Assembly: GCA_003427395.1 (NCBI GenBank)
Contig: BFEA01000022.1
Coordinates: 379,328 to 403,055, forward strand
Source of the DNA: Chara braunii
Taxonomy: Eukaryota; Streptophyta; Charophyceae; Charales; Characeae
Direction of reading: 5' to 3'
DNA: 23,728 nucleotides
Under the pieces are notes generated by a model, which searched no databases, was not told the DNA's origin, and saw nothing but the letters and a program-made list of their open reading frames with translations. Below are positions 1 to 9,377 of the stretch, piece by piece. The number at the start of each line of letters is the position of its first letter. The stretch's first letter is position 1. Made by a program: the position numbers and the translations under genes.

Positions 1-32
1 TCTTCTTCTTCTTCTTCTTCTTCTTCTTCTTT
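1..32 (+). repeat. (TCT)n microsatellite
   Basis: About ten uninterrupted TCT units at the window edge, inside the LTR of element A. Confidence 0.9.
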
Positions 33-142
33 CTCTCTCCTCTGGTCTTTATCTCTTTGCAAGTGCTTTCATTTATTTCGCAATTAGGTGGCATTGTCTT
101 TCATTGTGAATTTGCACTTGGGAAATGACCAGGATCGTAACA
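1..142 (+). repeat. 5' LTR of element A, 3' end only
   Basis: This stretch ends in ACA at 140-142, two bases before the primer-binding site, which defines it as the end (U5) of a 5' LTR. It opens with a TCT trinucleotide run (about 1-32) followed by T-rich sequence. The start of the same LTR type is seen at 7138 (TGTAATGACC), giving TGT...ACA termini. No copy of this 142-base end is visible after 7138. Confidence 0.8.
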
Positions 143-144
143 AT

Positions 145-156
145 TGGTATCAGAGC
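145..156 (+). promoter_or_regulatory. Primer-binding site of element A (initiator Met tRNA)
   Basis: TGGTATCAGAGC is complementary to the 3' end of plant initiator methionine tRNA, the usual primer for minus-strand DNA synthesis in plant Ty1 and Ty3 elements. It lies two bases after the LTR end. The same 12-mer recurs at 22250-22261 and, with one change, at 12291-12302. Confidence 0.93.
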
Positions 157-194
157 GGACTTACTTGCTGGCGAGAGGTGTTAGTCACCCTAAA

Positions 195-238
195 CCTAAT
201 TCCGAGTTAGGTTAGGGCTAACCTAATCTCGGATTAGG
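195..238 (+). promoter_or_regulatory. Bistable inverted repeat just after the PBS (possible dimerisation or packaging signal)
   Basis: Arms 195-215 and 218-238 are reverse complements over 21 bases, with one single-base bulge in each arm. Each arm also folds on itself: AACCTAA/TTAGGTT (193-199 with 207-213) and CCTAAT/ATTAGG (222-227 with 233-238). The two local loops contain CCGAG (202-206) and CTCGG (228-232), which are exact complements and could kiss. The sequence features are direct observation; the function is inferred. Confidence 0.6.
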
Positions 239-253
239 GTTGGAAGTTGGGGT

Positions 254-304
254 TAAGTGGGGCAGTGAGGTAAGTGGGGCAGTGAGGTAAGTGGGGCAGT
301 GAGG
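254..304 (+). repeat. 17-bp perfect tandem triplicate
   Basis: TAAGTGGGGCAGTGAGG is repeated three times without change (254-270, 271-287, 288-304) and then trails off as TATGTGG. It lies in the leader of element A. Identity between units suggests recent slippage. Confidence 0.95.
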
Positions 305-1689
305 TATGTGGATACTGCCCCCACCTGGTTAGGTCATGTAGGGTCGACATTTGACCTGACCAGGTTGACTGAGTGAATGGATGGGGTGGCGAGACACAAA
401 GGAGGCTGATTGGAGTAAGCGAGAGGGAGTAGAGAGTGAGAGGTACTCGCACCTGGAATCTGAACTTCAGGAAGACATTGAGTGACTTTTGGGCTTCCCC
501 TCAAGAGGGAGACTTGATCGGAGGCTGCCATATCTGCATCGGAGAGCTGCAAGTTGAAACTTTGGTCTTCAGATATCGACGGGGGATCCGGCTTTGCAGC
601 AGGGGTGTAGGAAGGCCCTCTTAGTCATGCTAGGACACTTCGTGTAGTGGTAGCTAGGGGTCAGGAGGACTTATGAGAGGGGGGGGTGAGTCGTTATCCA
701 TCTTTGGAGGCCGGGCCTCACAGGTAAGTGCCGTGTGACCTGGGTATGCCCGCGGAAGGTTGCTTGGTGCTTCATGGCCTGTTGGGGTGTGCTGGGCTCT
801 CTTCCTCTTCTCTGCGGTCTTGGCTGTGTGTGTGAGCATGTGGATTGCTTTGTCACCTGATGGATGGATGGATGATGTATCTGTTCTAAATGACATATCT
901 TTCTACGGTGCAATGTCTTTTCATTTCTGAATGGTTGTAGGGGTAAGTTCTTGCTGAAAGTTGTCTTTTCCTTTTCCGTACGGTAGAGGCAGTTTGGGAC
1001 TGACTTGGTACCCCTATCACGTTGGTCCTGGTCCACGACCTACTTGGGACCCCTCGGGACCCAGTGGGACCAGGCCCAACGGGACAGGACCTTTCGGGCC
1101 CAAATCTGTTGCCGCCAGTGCTTCTCTTTGCTGTGCTGAACTTGGGGGACATACGGCTAGCAAGGGCATTCCTTTCAAGGGGATCTTGACTGGTCTTACC
1201 GCCTGTTATCACATACTGCCCTGCGTCTGCCTCAGCGACTGTCTGCACCCCTCGAAATCTCCATTGCTGCAGTTAGTTTTCTTTGGCTGATTTATTGTGA
1301 TACATGTCCCTTGTCAGGTTAGATAAGAGGGGATCTCCAGCTAATCTGATCGGGCCCGTTCTATAAGTCAGCCCTCCCTTCCGTTTTATTATTATTATTT
1401 TTTATTTATTTATTCTTTTATTCTGCTGCGTGCCATTCTCTAAGTCCAAACGAATCGCCGCTCCGGCTAGGAGTTCTACCTTCTACTCTGTGTGATTTAC
1501 TGATTGTTTCTTTCATCTGAACTATCTATGTCCGGTATTGAGACGCATGCGTAGACAGCGGGGAGAGAGAGAAGGGAGAGAGAAGGTGTTCTGTTTCAGA
1601 GTGTGAGGAAGGGCAAGAGGAGCGTTCGTCCCAACGTGAGGAGAGAGCGGACCCCTCTTGAGGGATCTATTAACACCCCTTCCTCCGGC

Positions 1690-3234
1690 ATGGCAGGCAT
1701 CACATCTGCCCAATGACAGGCCATACTGGACGCAGCAGACGAGAACGAGAAACCATTGTTCCAAAAGCTTTATGATGATGCCGTGCAGAGGGAGAGAGAG
1801 GCAGAGGCAGCAGCGAGAGTCACAAGCATAGTTGCTCAGGTGGCCCTCCTTCAGGTCCCGGAAGCCAATGCTGACCGGTTCCAAGAGAGGCTAGCTGCTG
1901 CCGTAGCAGCCTTGGTTCGACTGCGGAACTTAGAAGACCTTGAGTCCCATGTAACAGCACTGGAGCAGCGGAACCAAGAGTTGCAGGCTGAGATCATCAG
2001 CCTCAAACAGTCCCAACTGTCTGCCCCCCGCCCTCCTAACCCTCGACCTGCTGCAGTCCCAGTCTCTCAATCTAACACAGTCCTCATGGCAAGAACAAGT
2101 GGAACTGTGACGAGTGCAGGAACCGGTGCCAGCTCCTCGAGCGGCAGCACCGGCAGTTCTGCACTAGTCATAGTCCCAAATGCAGGGACATCAGCCCAAA
2201 ACGCCACAGTCCTTACCGGCGTTCAGTACAACGGTCCCGTAGTGGACAAGCGGGCGGCCACCTTGCCGTCCAAGTACGACGGGAAAGCGGATATCACCCC
2301 TTGGATTAGTTTCATGCGTTCATACTTCGAGGTCATGCGGACACCGCAAGAAGACCGAAGCATGATCATGAGCACTAATACTGAGCCCGCCATACGGAAT
2401 CACATTGAGCTTCAAGTTGTTGCTGCAGGTTATGAAAGAATTGACCTGACTGAGTGGCTGAAGGTAACCCCTGTACGCGCCCTTGAGGACCTACTCATCA
2501 CACGATACCAAGATAAGCACGCTGCGCTCAAGGCTAGGCTGAAGCTTGAGGCCCTCAAGGGCCAAATATGGAGGTCCTCCATACAGGCTTTGGAACAACA
2601 CTTGACTGGTCTGTTCACCACTCCAGACCTGGGAATGACCGACGTGTCTTGTATGGATGTAGTCATGGGAGTGGCCCCTAAGGAATACCTCTCCCTGCTA
2701 GGACTCAAAGACCATACTACTTGGCGAGAGCTCATGACGAATCTAGTCAACCTAGAGGCCAAGGACCTCGCCAAGCATAAGAAGGCGCCCGCTGCAGATG
2801 GAACACCACAACGTAAGCGGTATGGAAGCAGCAACCAGCTTGCCCTGCATGAACATCGGGAGGCTGAAGATCAGTCCTACGCGGATGATCTGTCTCTAGA
2901 TGACGATCTAGAGCTGGGCTTCGATATCGGTTGTTCCACATCAGCCATTGAGTCTGACGTAAACGAAGACAAAAAACTTAATGCGTTTAAAAAGACTGCT
3001 TCAAACAAGGGGCCTAACCGTGGTTTAGGTAGGGGAACTGTTGTCCACCTCCCCAAAAATGCGAAGATCCCTGAGAAACCGGAGGACACATCTACCAAGC
3101 CTTGGGAAGCCCTCCGTATCAGTCAAAAGGAATGGGAAAGAAGATCTAAACTGCGCATATGCTTGCATTGTCAAAAGCCTGGGCATGCTGTGCAGGACTG
3201 TTGCCGACTTCACGGAAACAGGCAAAGGGCGTAG
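1690..3234 (+). pseudogene. gag: gag of element A (capsid-nucleocapsid), nonsense at codon 9
   Basis: This encodes the structural polyprotein that forms the cytoplasmic particle. The best start is the ATG at 1690, but an in-frame TGA follows at 1714-1716. From 1717 the frame is open to the TAG at 3232-3234, about 505 codons. The order is: an N-terminal charged, coiled-coil-like stretch; a Ser/Thr/Ala-rich linker (about nt 2040-2220); a helical capsid-like core beginning near the KYDGKADITPW motif (nt 2272 on); an acidic patch (nt 2875-2930); and a zinc knuckle of form CX2CX4HX4C at 3160-3201. Gag of element C has the same design with little sequence identity. The early TGA could come from CGA or TGG by a single transition. 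Re-entry at the TTG of 1756 is possible but unproven. Confidence 0.85.
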
Positions 3235-3458
3235 AAGAGTCATCAGCACTCTCTACAACAAGGGAAGCTGAACCATTAGTTGCAGGCCCCTCCAAGGAGC
3301 CTGAATCTGATCAACAGCCTACTCTTGAAGCCCGGAACGACGCTGAATCCAAGGTTGCTGCAGTCCATGTGTTATACACTGAGCCTTGAGAGGAGTCTAA
3401 GGAAGTTGACTTCCACGCTCGCCTGGAACATTGGCTGCAGTGTGGAGCTAACCTTCTT
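3213..3458 (+). pseudogene. Gag-pol junction of element A, coding but in a different frame
   Basis: Gag reads in the frame of 1690 and protease resumes in that same frame near 3460. Between them, the frame of 3213 reads as sensible protein: Glu/Ser/Pro-rich, with motifs such as KGVEESSALS and KEVDFHARLEHWL. It is broken only by a TGA at 3387-3389 and ends at a TAA at 3459-3461. Two shifts that cancel out would explain this if gag-pol was once a single reading frame. A programmed frameshift at the first site is an alternative, but I see no convincing slippery heptamer between 3200 and 3234. Confidence 0.6.
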
Positions 3459-3459
3459 T

Positions 3460-4140
3460 AAACTGCTCATTAACCGCCAATACATCCGCGTGCTGATCGA
3501 TAGTGGTTCAACCACTAATTTCTTTTCTCCTAACGGGATTCGGAAGGCGGGCCTGGGAATGAAGCAAGTGGAACTGCAGAACCCTTGTCAGACCCAGGTG
3601 GGCAACCAAGAGGTTGTCACCTCTACACATGTTGTCAAAGGTGTGCGCGTCACCTTTGACAAGGACTGCACTGTCACACATGAGCTCAACTTTTATGTCA
3701 TGGACAAGTGTCCGTTCGATGCGGTCATTGGCTTGGGCTTGTTAAAGGCTCATTGCCTAAGGACCACGTGGGCGGACAATCAGTTCGTGGTGCGTGATGC
3801 CAAGGGGAACGAGCGTACCGTTCTATTGGATGAGACGCGCGAGTCCCCTGTGACTCTTGTAAGTGCAAACAAATTCTGCAAATCAGTGCGTAGGCGCAAG
3901 GAAGTTGAGCATATACATATAGCTCTTGTAAAGCCTCTCCATGTGCCTTCTACTTTTGCTGCATTTTCTACCTCGGTAAGTAACTCTACTTCTACCACCT
4001 CTACTTCTATTCCATCCACTTCTACTGTGAATAATCCCGCTACTTCTGGTCCAAGTACTTCAAATCCGGTTGTGATTTCTGTAAATTCTCAATCTGATTT
4101 TCTTTCTCTTGATGAGGATGATCCTCCACCAGAAGTCCCA
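3460..4140 (+). pseudogene. pol: Protease domain and linker of element A pol
   Basis: This is a retropepsin-like aspartic protease that would cleave the Gag-Pol precursor inside the particle. The catalytic Asp-Ser-Gly is at 3499-3507 within VLIDSGSTT, and the second conserved strand is AVIGLGLL (about 3721-3744). The domain itself is uninterrupted. It is followed by a low-complexity Ser/Thr-rich linker (about 3955-4080) and an acidic patch leading to RT. The frame is the same as gag and as RT. No ATG marks a separate start, so it was expressed as part of a polyprotein. Confidence 0.85.
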
Positions 4141-5100
4141 ACCAACATTCGCCAGCTATTAGATCGATTCCCTGAAGTTCTGGCCGAACCTCGTGTAGTT
4201 CCCGAGCGTCAGGTCAAACACAGGATCGAGATAATAGAAGGGAGTGTTCCTCCAAAGGGCTGCGTCTACCGTATGGGACAAGGCGAGTTGGAGGAGTTGA
4301 GGAGGCAGATTGATGACATGATAGACCGTGGATGGATTAGGCCTAGTGAGTCTGAGTTCGGTGCACCTGTCCTGTTTGTGTCGAAGAAAGGAGGCAAACT
4401 CCGGATGTGCATTGATTATCGTGGCCTAAACCGTATCACCCGAAAGAACGCGTATCCTTTGCCTCGCATAGATGATTTGCTAAATGCGGCGTGTGGGTGC
4501 AAGGTCTTCTCCAAGATCGACCTTAAGTCTGGTTACCACCAGATTGAAGTTGATCCGAGTGACCAGCACAAAACTGCATTCAAAACACGCGATGGGCTGT
4601 ACGAATTCATCGTTATGCCCTTCGGTCTTACGAATGCACCGGCCACATTTCAATGCCTCATGGACAAGGTACATCGCCATCAACTCAACAGGTTTGTGGT
4701 TGTGTACCTTGACGATATCCTGATCTTCAGCAAGTCCATGGAAGAGGACGTCAAGCACCTTGAGGAGGTCTTGCAAGTCCTCAAGGAGGCGCAACTGCGC
4801 CTAAACTTGGAGAAATATGAGGTTGGAAGGGACAGCGTCATCTACCTGGGGCACCGGTTGTCTGCAAACGGCCTTGAGCCGAAGGCAACCAAGGTAGAGG
4901 TCATCTGAAAGTGGCCTCAACCAGCGAACGTACGTGAACTGCGTTCTTTTCTTCGTCTAGCCTCATATTACCGGAACTTTGTGCCCAAATTTTCTGTCAT
5001 TGCTCACCCACTCTCAAGACTAACAAGTAAGAATGTTGCGTACGCGTGGTGTGAGAAATGTGAGACTACGTTCCAAGCCTTGAAAGAGGCATTGGTGAGT
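4141..5100 (+). pseudogene. pol: Reverse transcriptase domain of element A pol
   Basis: This copies the element RNA into DNA. Conserved Ty3/gypsy RT blocks are visible in order: GWIRPSESEFGAPVLFV, MCIDYRGLN, SKIDLKSGYHQI, FKTRDGLYEF, VMPFGLTNAPATF, and the catalytic YLDD at 4705-4716 followed by ILIFSK. The thumb and connection carry LGHRLSANGLEP and then, after the stop, SFLRLASYYRNFV. The catalytic core is intact. A single TGA at 4906-4908 truncates the protein just after RT; the same frame continues past it, so a point mutation (for example CGA to TGA) is the simplest cause. Confidence 0.92.
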
Positions 5101-5523
5101 CATCCTGTGCTCCGCATTGCGGATCCCAACCTCACATTCATAGTCACTACGGACGCGAGCCAGTTTGCGATTGGTGCAGTGCTGCAACAAGACGATGGTG
5201 ATGGCCTGCGTCCGCTCGAATACTACAGCAAACGCATGCCCAGCCACGAGGTAGCTACCTCCAAATACATGCGTGAGCTCTATGCCCTGCGCGAGGCGCT
5301 CACACATTGGAAGCACTACCTCTTGGGTCGTCACTTCAAGGTCTACTCAGATCATCAGACCTTGCAGTGGATTAAGACCCAAACTGATCTCTCTCCGACG
5401 CTGACCCGCTGGTTGCATGACATTGATGTGTACGATTTTGAGTTGAAACATAAGAAAGGCTGTTATAATCGTGTTGCTGATGCTTTGTCGCGTCACCCTG
5501 AGTTTTTGACTTGCATTGTGGGG
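5101..5523 (+). pseudogene. pol: RNase H domain of element A pol
   Basis: This degrades the RNA strand of the RNA-DNA hybrid during reverse transcription. All four expected acidic residues are present: Asp in TTDAS (5152-5154), Glu in MRELYALREAL (5275-5277), Asp in VYSDHQTLQW (5350-5352) and Asp in VADALSRHP (5479-5481). The frame is open, but the TGA at 4906 separates it from RT. Element C has lost the first and third of these aspartates, which makes A the better-preserved copy. Confidence 0.9.
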
Positions 5524-6982
5524 TCATATGACCTCCGAAGGAAACTGAAGGAGGACCTGGTCGAACACACCGCCCAGGATCTGGACCTTAGTCCCATCCT
5601 TGAGCAGCTTAAGGCTGACCCTAACAGTCAGCCTAATTTTCATGAGTGCGAGGGTCTTGTATTCCGTCGGTATGGGAAATTTGATCGTCTGTGTGTACCC
5701 AACCATGCGCCTCTCCGAACTCATTTCTTGGATTTGGCACATGGTCGGAGTGACATTTCGGCTTTGAGAAGACTATGGAAGTCTTCTCCAACAGTTTAAT
5801 GGGCCAGGAATGAAAGGATCTGCTCAGAAATCCATCGCTGAACGTCAAGTATGTCAAAGAATCAAGGTCCACAAGCATAAGCCTTATGGCCTGCTGAGAC
5901 CCCTCCCCATTCCTGATGGACCCGGTGAGTCGATTTCCATCGACTTCACGGACATGGGAAAGGTGAGTGAAGCAGGGAATTCACAAGTCATGGTCATAGT
6001 GGATCGTTTCTCCAAATTTCTAAATCTGATTCCTTTTCCTCCCCATGCCCCAACTGAGCTTGTCATCGAAGAGTTCCATCAACAGTATATTCTGCAGAAT
6101 GGCCAACCGAAAACCATTGTGAGTGATCGGGACACCCGATTCATTAGTAAAGATTGGAAGGACTTCACTTCTTAGATCTACGACATCAAACTCAACAAGA
6201 CTTCTGGTCGACACCCCGAAGCCAATGGACTGGCTGAGGAGATCAACCCGACTGTCATCCAACTACTTCGCGCATTGATTGTTCCAGATCAGAACACGTG
6301 GGACAAGGAGTTGCACAAAGTGAAGGGACTGTACAACAACTCCATCCACTCTGCAACTGGTGTGACACCGAACCAGTTGCAATACGGATGGCCGATGAGT
6401 AACCCCCTCTCCTATTTGTTCCCCGAATGGTCACCTGCTCTGATGCCCGGCATGCCTGGCTACAATGCCAAGTACGCACGCTTGCTCAAAGTTGTTATTG
6501 CAGCCATGAACAAGCGCCAGCATGCCATGATCAAACATGCTAACAAGTTCCGCAAAGAAGCAAAATTCAAAGTAGGGGATTATGTTTGGGTCAAAATGTA
6601 TGAGTTTTTTGATGAAGAGGGCGTATCACGAAAACTCCTTCCATTGTACTATGGCCCTTGGCAGATTCTGAAGGTGATTGGGGAGGATTTTGGTCCTTCA
6701 TATATGATTGACGTGCCTCCTCATCAGCGCACGTATCCGGTCTTTCATGCGTCCAAACTGTTCCCACACATTGATGATGAGACTTTTCCCTTCCGAGACC
6801 CTATGATGCCTCGCTCTATCGACCGCGGCCATGAGATAGACAAAATCGTTTCTCACGAGGGAAGAGGGAGGAACAGACAGTACAAGGTTCACTTCCTCTA
6901 TCACCCGTTGACTGAATTCTTCTGGATCGACAGAAAAGAGCTGCTAAAGAGTGTTCCCCGTGTTGTGAACGCTTATGAATGA
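5524..6982 (+). pseudogene. pol: Integrase of element A with chromodomain-like C-terminus
   Basis: This inserts the cDNA into chromosomes. The N-terminal HHCC zinc domain is damaged: frameshifts near 5750 and 5785 break it, and one zinc cysteine is Arg (CGT at 5843-5845) while the partner Cys at 5852-5854 remains. The catalytic triad is intact: Asp 5942-5944 (SIDFTD), Asp 6125-6127 (VSDRD) and Glu 6218-6220 (RHPEANG). A TAG at 6173-6175 lies between the second and third residues, likely from CAG. The GPY/F region is LYYGPWQILKVIG. The final section, from EIDKIVSHEGRG through YKVHFLYHP to FFWIDRKELL, resembles a degenerate chromodomain, which in chromoviruses steers insertion to particular chromatin. 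The frame ends at TGA 6980-6982. Confidence 0.88.
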
Positions 6983-7137
6983 CAGATCGCTGAGGCACAT
7001 ACTGCTAAATTTGTTGCAAAAATGACTCCTCATGGACTTATGAAGTCTCTCTTTCTGATTTACTCCTACGATGCATTTTGTGCCAACTCTGAATGAGTTA
7101 CTCGCTCGAAGGGACCTCGCTCTTGAGAGGGGGGTAG
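6983..7137 (+). other. 3' untranslated segment with polypurine tract of element A
   Basis: There is no open frame here. It ends with the purine run GAGAGGGGGGTAG at 7125-7137, directly before the LTR start TGTAATGACC, and is the expected plus-strand primer. There is no envelope-like gene between pol and the LTR. Confidence 0.8.
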
Positions 7138-7940
7138 TGTAATGACCCGCCAAAAACACAGACTGAGAACACTGCTGATTTCTGGGATTTGCCGCTGGAA
7201 TGAATGCCTTGCTGAAATTCACGCATTCTGCTGTGATTTCCATGTCTGTGTGTGTGTGCATGCCTGTTTGAGTGCTTGTCGGTTGAGTGTGTGTGTGACC
7301 CGCAAGGGTACTTGTTGGTTGCAAGGCCCCGCAGGGCCGGTACTTACCTGCGGCCGTGACTGTGAAGGGTTGCAGGGGGGAAAACACTCGAGTAGAGGGG
7401 GTAGGCCCGCGGCACTTAGAGCAGAGGGGAAAAACACTCAAGTAGCAGGTAGGCCGGTACCACTCAAGTAGTGGTAGGAGTGTCGGGTACTGGAGGCCGA
7501 GCAGAAGAAGACAAAAAGTTGGCATTTTTAGAGGCCCAATAGCGGTAGGATAGCGGTAGGCCGGTACCAGTCCAAGTAGCCCGGGTCTAGGGCCTGTACG
7601 GAGGATAGCAGAGCCTGCAAGGATGTTTCCCTCCGAAAGGGAGGAGGTACCGGTTGCTGGGAGGCCGCTCGGCCTAGGAAGTCACCGCCCAGGAGGCCGG
7701 TAGGCCGCTATATCTCCAGGAAGAGCAAAGAGCTCTTCCTCATTTGCGGTGTGCAAGGATTGGCGACATGCTGCTGGAGCACAATGCTGGAGGGTACAGC
7801 GCTGCTTGGAGGTGAAGGGCCGCTAGAGCTCCGCCTGCCTATGGCGAGCAGTCCAGCTTGAGGAGGAGGAAGAAGGGGGCATGGTAGGAGAGTGGCGGGG
7901 CACTTACTTGGCTATGGTAGACACCATCTTCATCACCTTG
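7138..7940 (+). repeat. 3' LTR of element A, truncated
   Basis: It starts TGTAATGACC immediately after the polypurine tract. It contains AAAACACTCRAGTAG twice, 50 bp apart (7381-7395 and 7431-7445), and GGTAGGCCGGTACCA twice (7448-7462 and 7555-7569). A TATA-like TATAT lies at 7709-7713, followed by a 9-bp inverted repeat (7718-7726 with 7732-7740). The expected LTR end, present at 1-142, is absent; recognisable integrase sequence of element B follows instead. The right edge is approximate. Confidence 0.7.
7709..7740 (+). promoter_or_regulatory. Putative LTR core promoter of element A with inverted repeat
   Basis: TATAT at 7709-7713 is followed by AGGAAGAGC (7718-7726), loop AAAGA and GCTCTTCCT (7732-7740), a perfect 9-bp inverted repeat. 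Element B has a comparable arrangement at 9707-9731. No transcription data are available, so the promoter role is inferred. Confidence 0.4.
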
Positions 7941-7945
7941 TTGGG

Positions 7946-9377
7946 CGCTGTATCTTGAAGGTCCCCGAGTCTTTACGTAGTTTATTTTTAGGGGAATGTC
8001 ACGATGCAACTGGACATTTCGGGTATAGGAAAACTTCGGCGAACCTAGTACATAAATTCTGGTGGCCTTCTATGAAGATGCCAAGAAGTATGTCGAAAGC
8101 TGTAAGGTTTGTCAACGGGACAAACCTAGGACTCACGATCCGCTTAGGCTCATCAAGCCCTTGTCGATTCCTGAAGGTCCTGGTCAAAGTGTGTCCATGG
8201 ACTTCATGGATACTCTTGTGACCAGCAGGTCTGGAAAAAGGCACATCTTTGTTATAGTAGACCGCTTTTCTAACTATGCAAGACTAGTCTCTATGTCGGA
8301 AACTGCCAAGACTGATTACCATATCAGACTGTTTATGGATAACTGGGTACGGGATTTTGGTTTACCTAAGTCCATAATCAGTGATAGGGATGTTCGCTTA
8401 ACTAGCGAACTATGGTAGAACACTGCCCAACAGATGGGAATCAGCCTGTAAATGACATCAGGGAATCACCCTGAGTCAAATGGACAGGCGGAACAGACGA
8501 ACACAGTAGTGCAACATTTACTACGGCACTACATCAAGCCAAGCCAGGATGACTGGGACGAGAAACTGCCTCTCGTCGCCAGCCTGTACAACAACACTGT
8601 ACATAGCGCCACTGGCATGACTCCCAACCAGCTGCATCTTGGTTGGAAGCCCCGTTCCGCCCTTGATTTCTTACTACCTAAGAAACAGGCCACTACAACA
8701 CCCGGTAGCATAGAATTTGTTGCCACATACGAACAGATGCTGCAGCAGGTCGTTGAGCACATGAGGAAATCTCAAGATGCTATGATTGCATCTAAGAACA
8801 AACACAAACGACCTTCTAACTTCCAGGTAGGGGAAAGGGTCTCGGTAAAGTCATCTGAACTGGGACAGGAACTGGAATATCTAGAAAACTAATGCCACAA
8901 TATTTCGGTCCCTGGGAGGGCCTGGACATAGTGGGGGAACAGGTGGACGGACCTTCTTATGCGATTCACGTCCCCCCTCATCTACGTACACACCCAATTT
9001 TTCATGCATCTAAGCTGGCACCTTTTTCAGAGACTGCACAATTTCCTTCCAGACGGTCAATGCTGACCCCAACCATGGATGGCGAAGTCGACATCGACGG
9101 AATCGTGGAGCATCGAGTGATGGCAATGCCTAAACCACCGGGCAGAGGCCGCCCTCCTAATCCAAGAATGCAATACCGTGTTAGATTCAGACATCACCTG
9201 GATCCCAAGGAAGACCGGTGGTTCACCAAAGAAGAACTCATGCAATAAGCACCCCAAGTTATTGAAGGCTATGAAAGAGAACTCAAAGGGAAGATGCCTG
9301 CGATTAGAAGACTTCTCAGAGGACTATCGAAGAAAAGGAGGAGGGAATGCGAGGATCTGGGTCCCCGGCAGGCCTAA
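7946..9377 (+). pseudogene. pol: Element B integrase relic (5'-truncated pol)
   Basis: The recognisable sequence starts at the zinc domain (VPESLRSLFLGECHDATGHFGYRKT); no RT or RNase H precedes it. Frameshifts lie near 8073 and 8880. The CxxC pair is intact in ESCKVCQRD. Catalytic residues are Asp 8200-8202 (SMDFMD), Asp 8383-8385 (ISDRD) and Glu 8473-8475 (HPESNGQAE). Two in-frame stops, TAG 8416-8418 and TAA 8449-8451, lie between the second and third. The GPY/F region is PQYFGPWEGLDIVG, followed by a chromodomain-like tail with YRVRFRHHL and DRWFTKEEL. A TAA at 9246-9248 interrupts it, but the frame continues as VIEGYERELKGKMP and a very basic tail (LSKKRRREC) to TAA 9375-9377, overlapping the polypurine tract. 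It is clearly a different family member from A and C. Confidence 0.85.
9329..9347 (+). promoter_or_regulatory. Polypurine tract of element B
   Basis: A 19-base all-purine run directly before a TG that fits an LTR start at 9348. It lies inside the extended integrase frame. Confidence 0.6.

Larger units (their letters stand above)
157..1689 (+). other. Untranslated leader of element A
   Basis: About 1.5 kb separates the PBS from the first gag ATG. It holds a strong inverted repeat (195-238), a 17-bp triplicate (254-304), a GGGAC-rich stretch near 1008-1100 and a T/A-rich tract near 1387-1415. Short open frames of 62 to 109 codons exist but show no recognisable protein. Leaders of this length are shared with elements C (about 1.2 kb) and D (more than 1.4 kb), so a long leader looks like a family trait. 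It probably carries packaging and dimerisation signals. Confidence 0.75.
1..7940 (+). mobile_element. Element A: Ty3/gypsy LTR retrotransposon, degenerate, 3' LTR incomplete
   Basis: The order is LTR end, initiator-Met-tRNA primer site, long leader, gag with a CCHC knuckle, protease, RT, RNase H, integrase with a chromodomain-like tail, polypurine tract and LTR start. That is the Ty3/gypsy chromovirus layout. The internal part (143-7137) is about 7 kb. Coding is largely intact but interrupted by stops at 1714, 4906 and 6173, a frame-swapped segment at the gag-pol junction, and two frameshifts near 5750 and 5785. The left LTR is cut by the window edge. The right LTR is cut by fusion to element B, so LTR divergence cannot be used for dating. 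The 3' limit (about 7940) is where recognisable integrase sequence of element B begins, not a mapped LTR end. Confidence 0.9.

Noticed and set aside
189-241. Telomere-like TTAGGG repeats
   Set aside because: The TTAGG/CCTAA units are arms of the inverted repeat, irregular, and too few to be telomeric.
436-1290. Open frames in the leader of element A as accessory genes
   Set aside because: Short, no good start context and no recognisable domain; long leaders in C and D have no counterpart.
6983-7137. An envelope-like third gene after pol
   Set aside because: Only 155 bases remain before the LTR and there is no open frame with membrane or signal segments.
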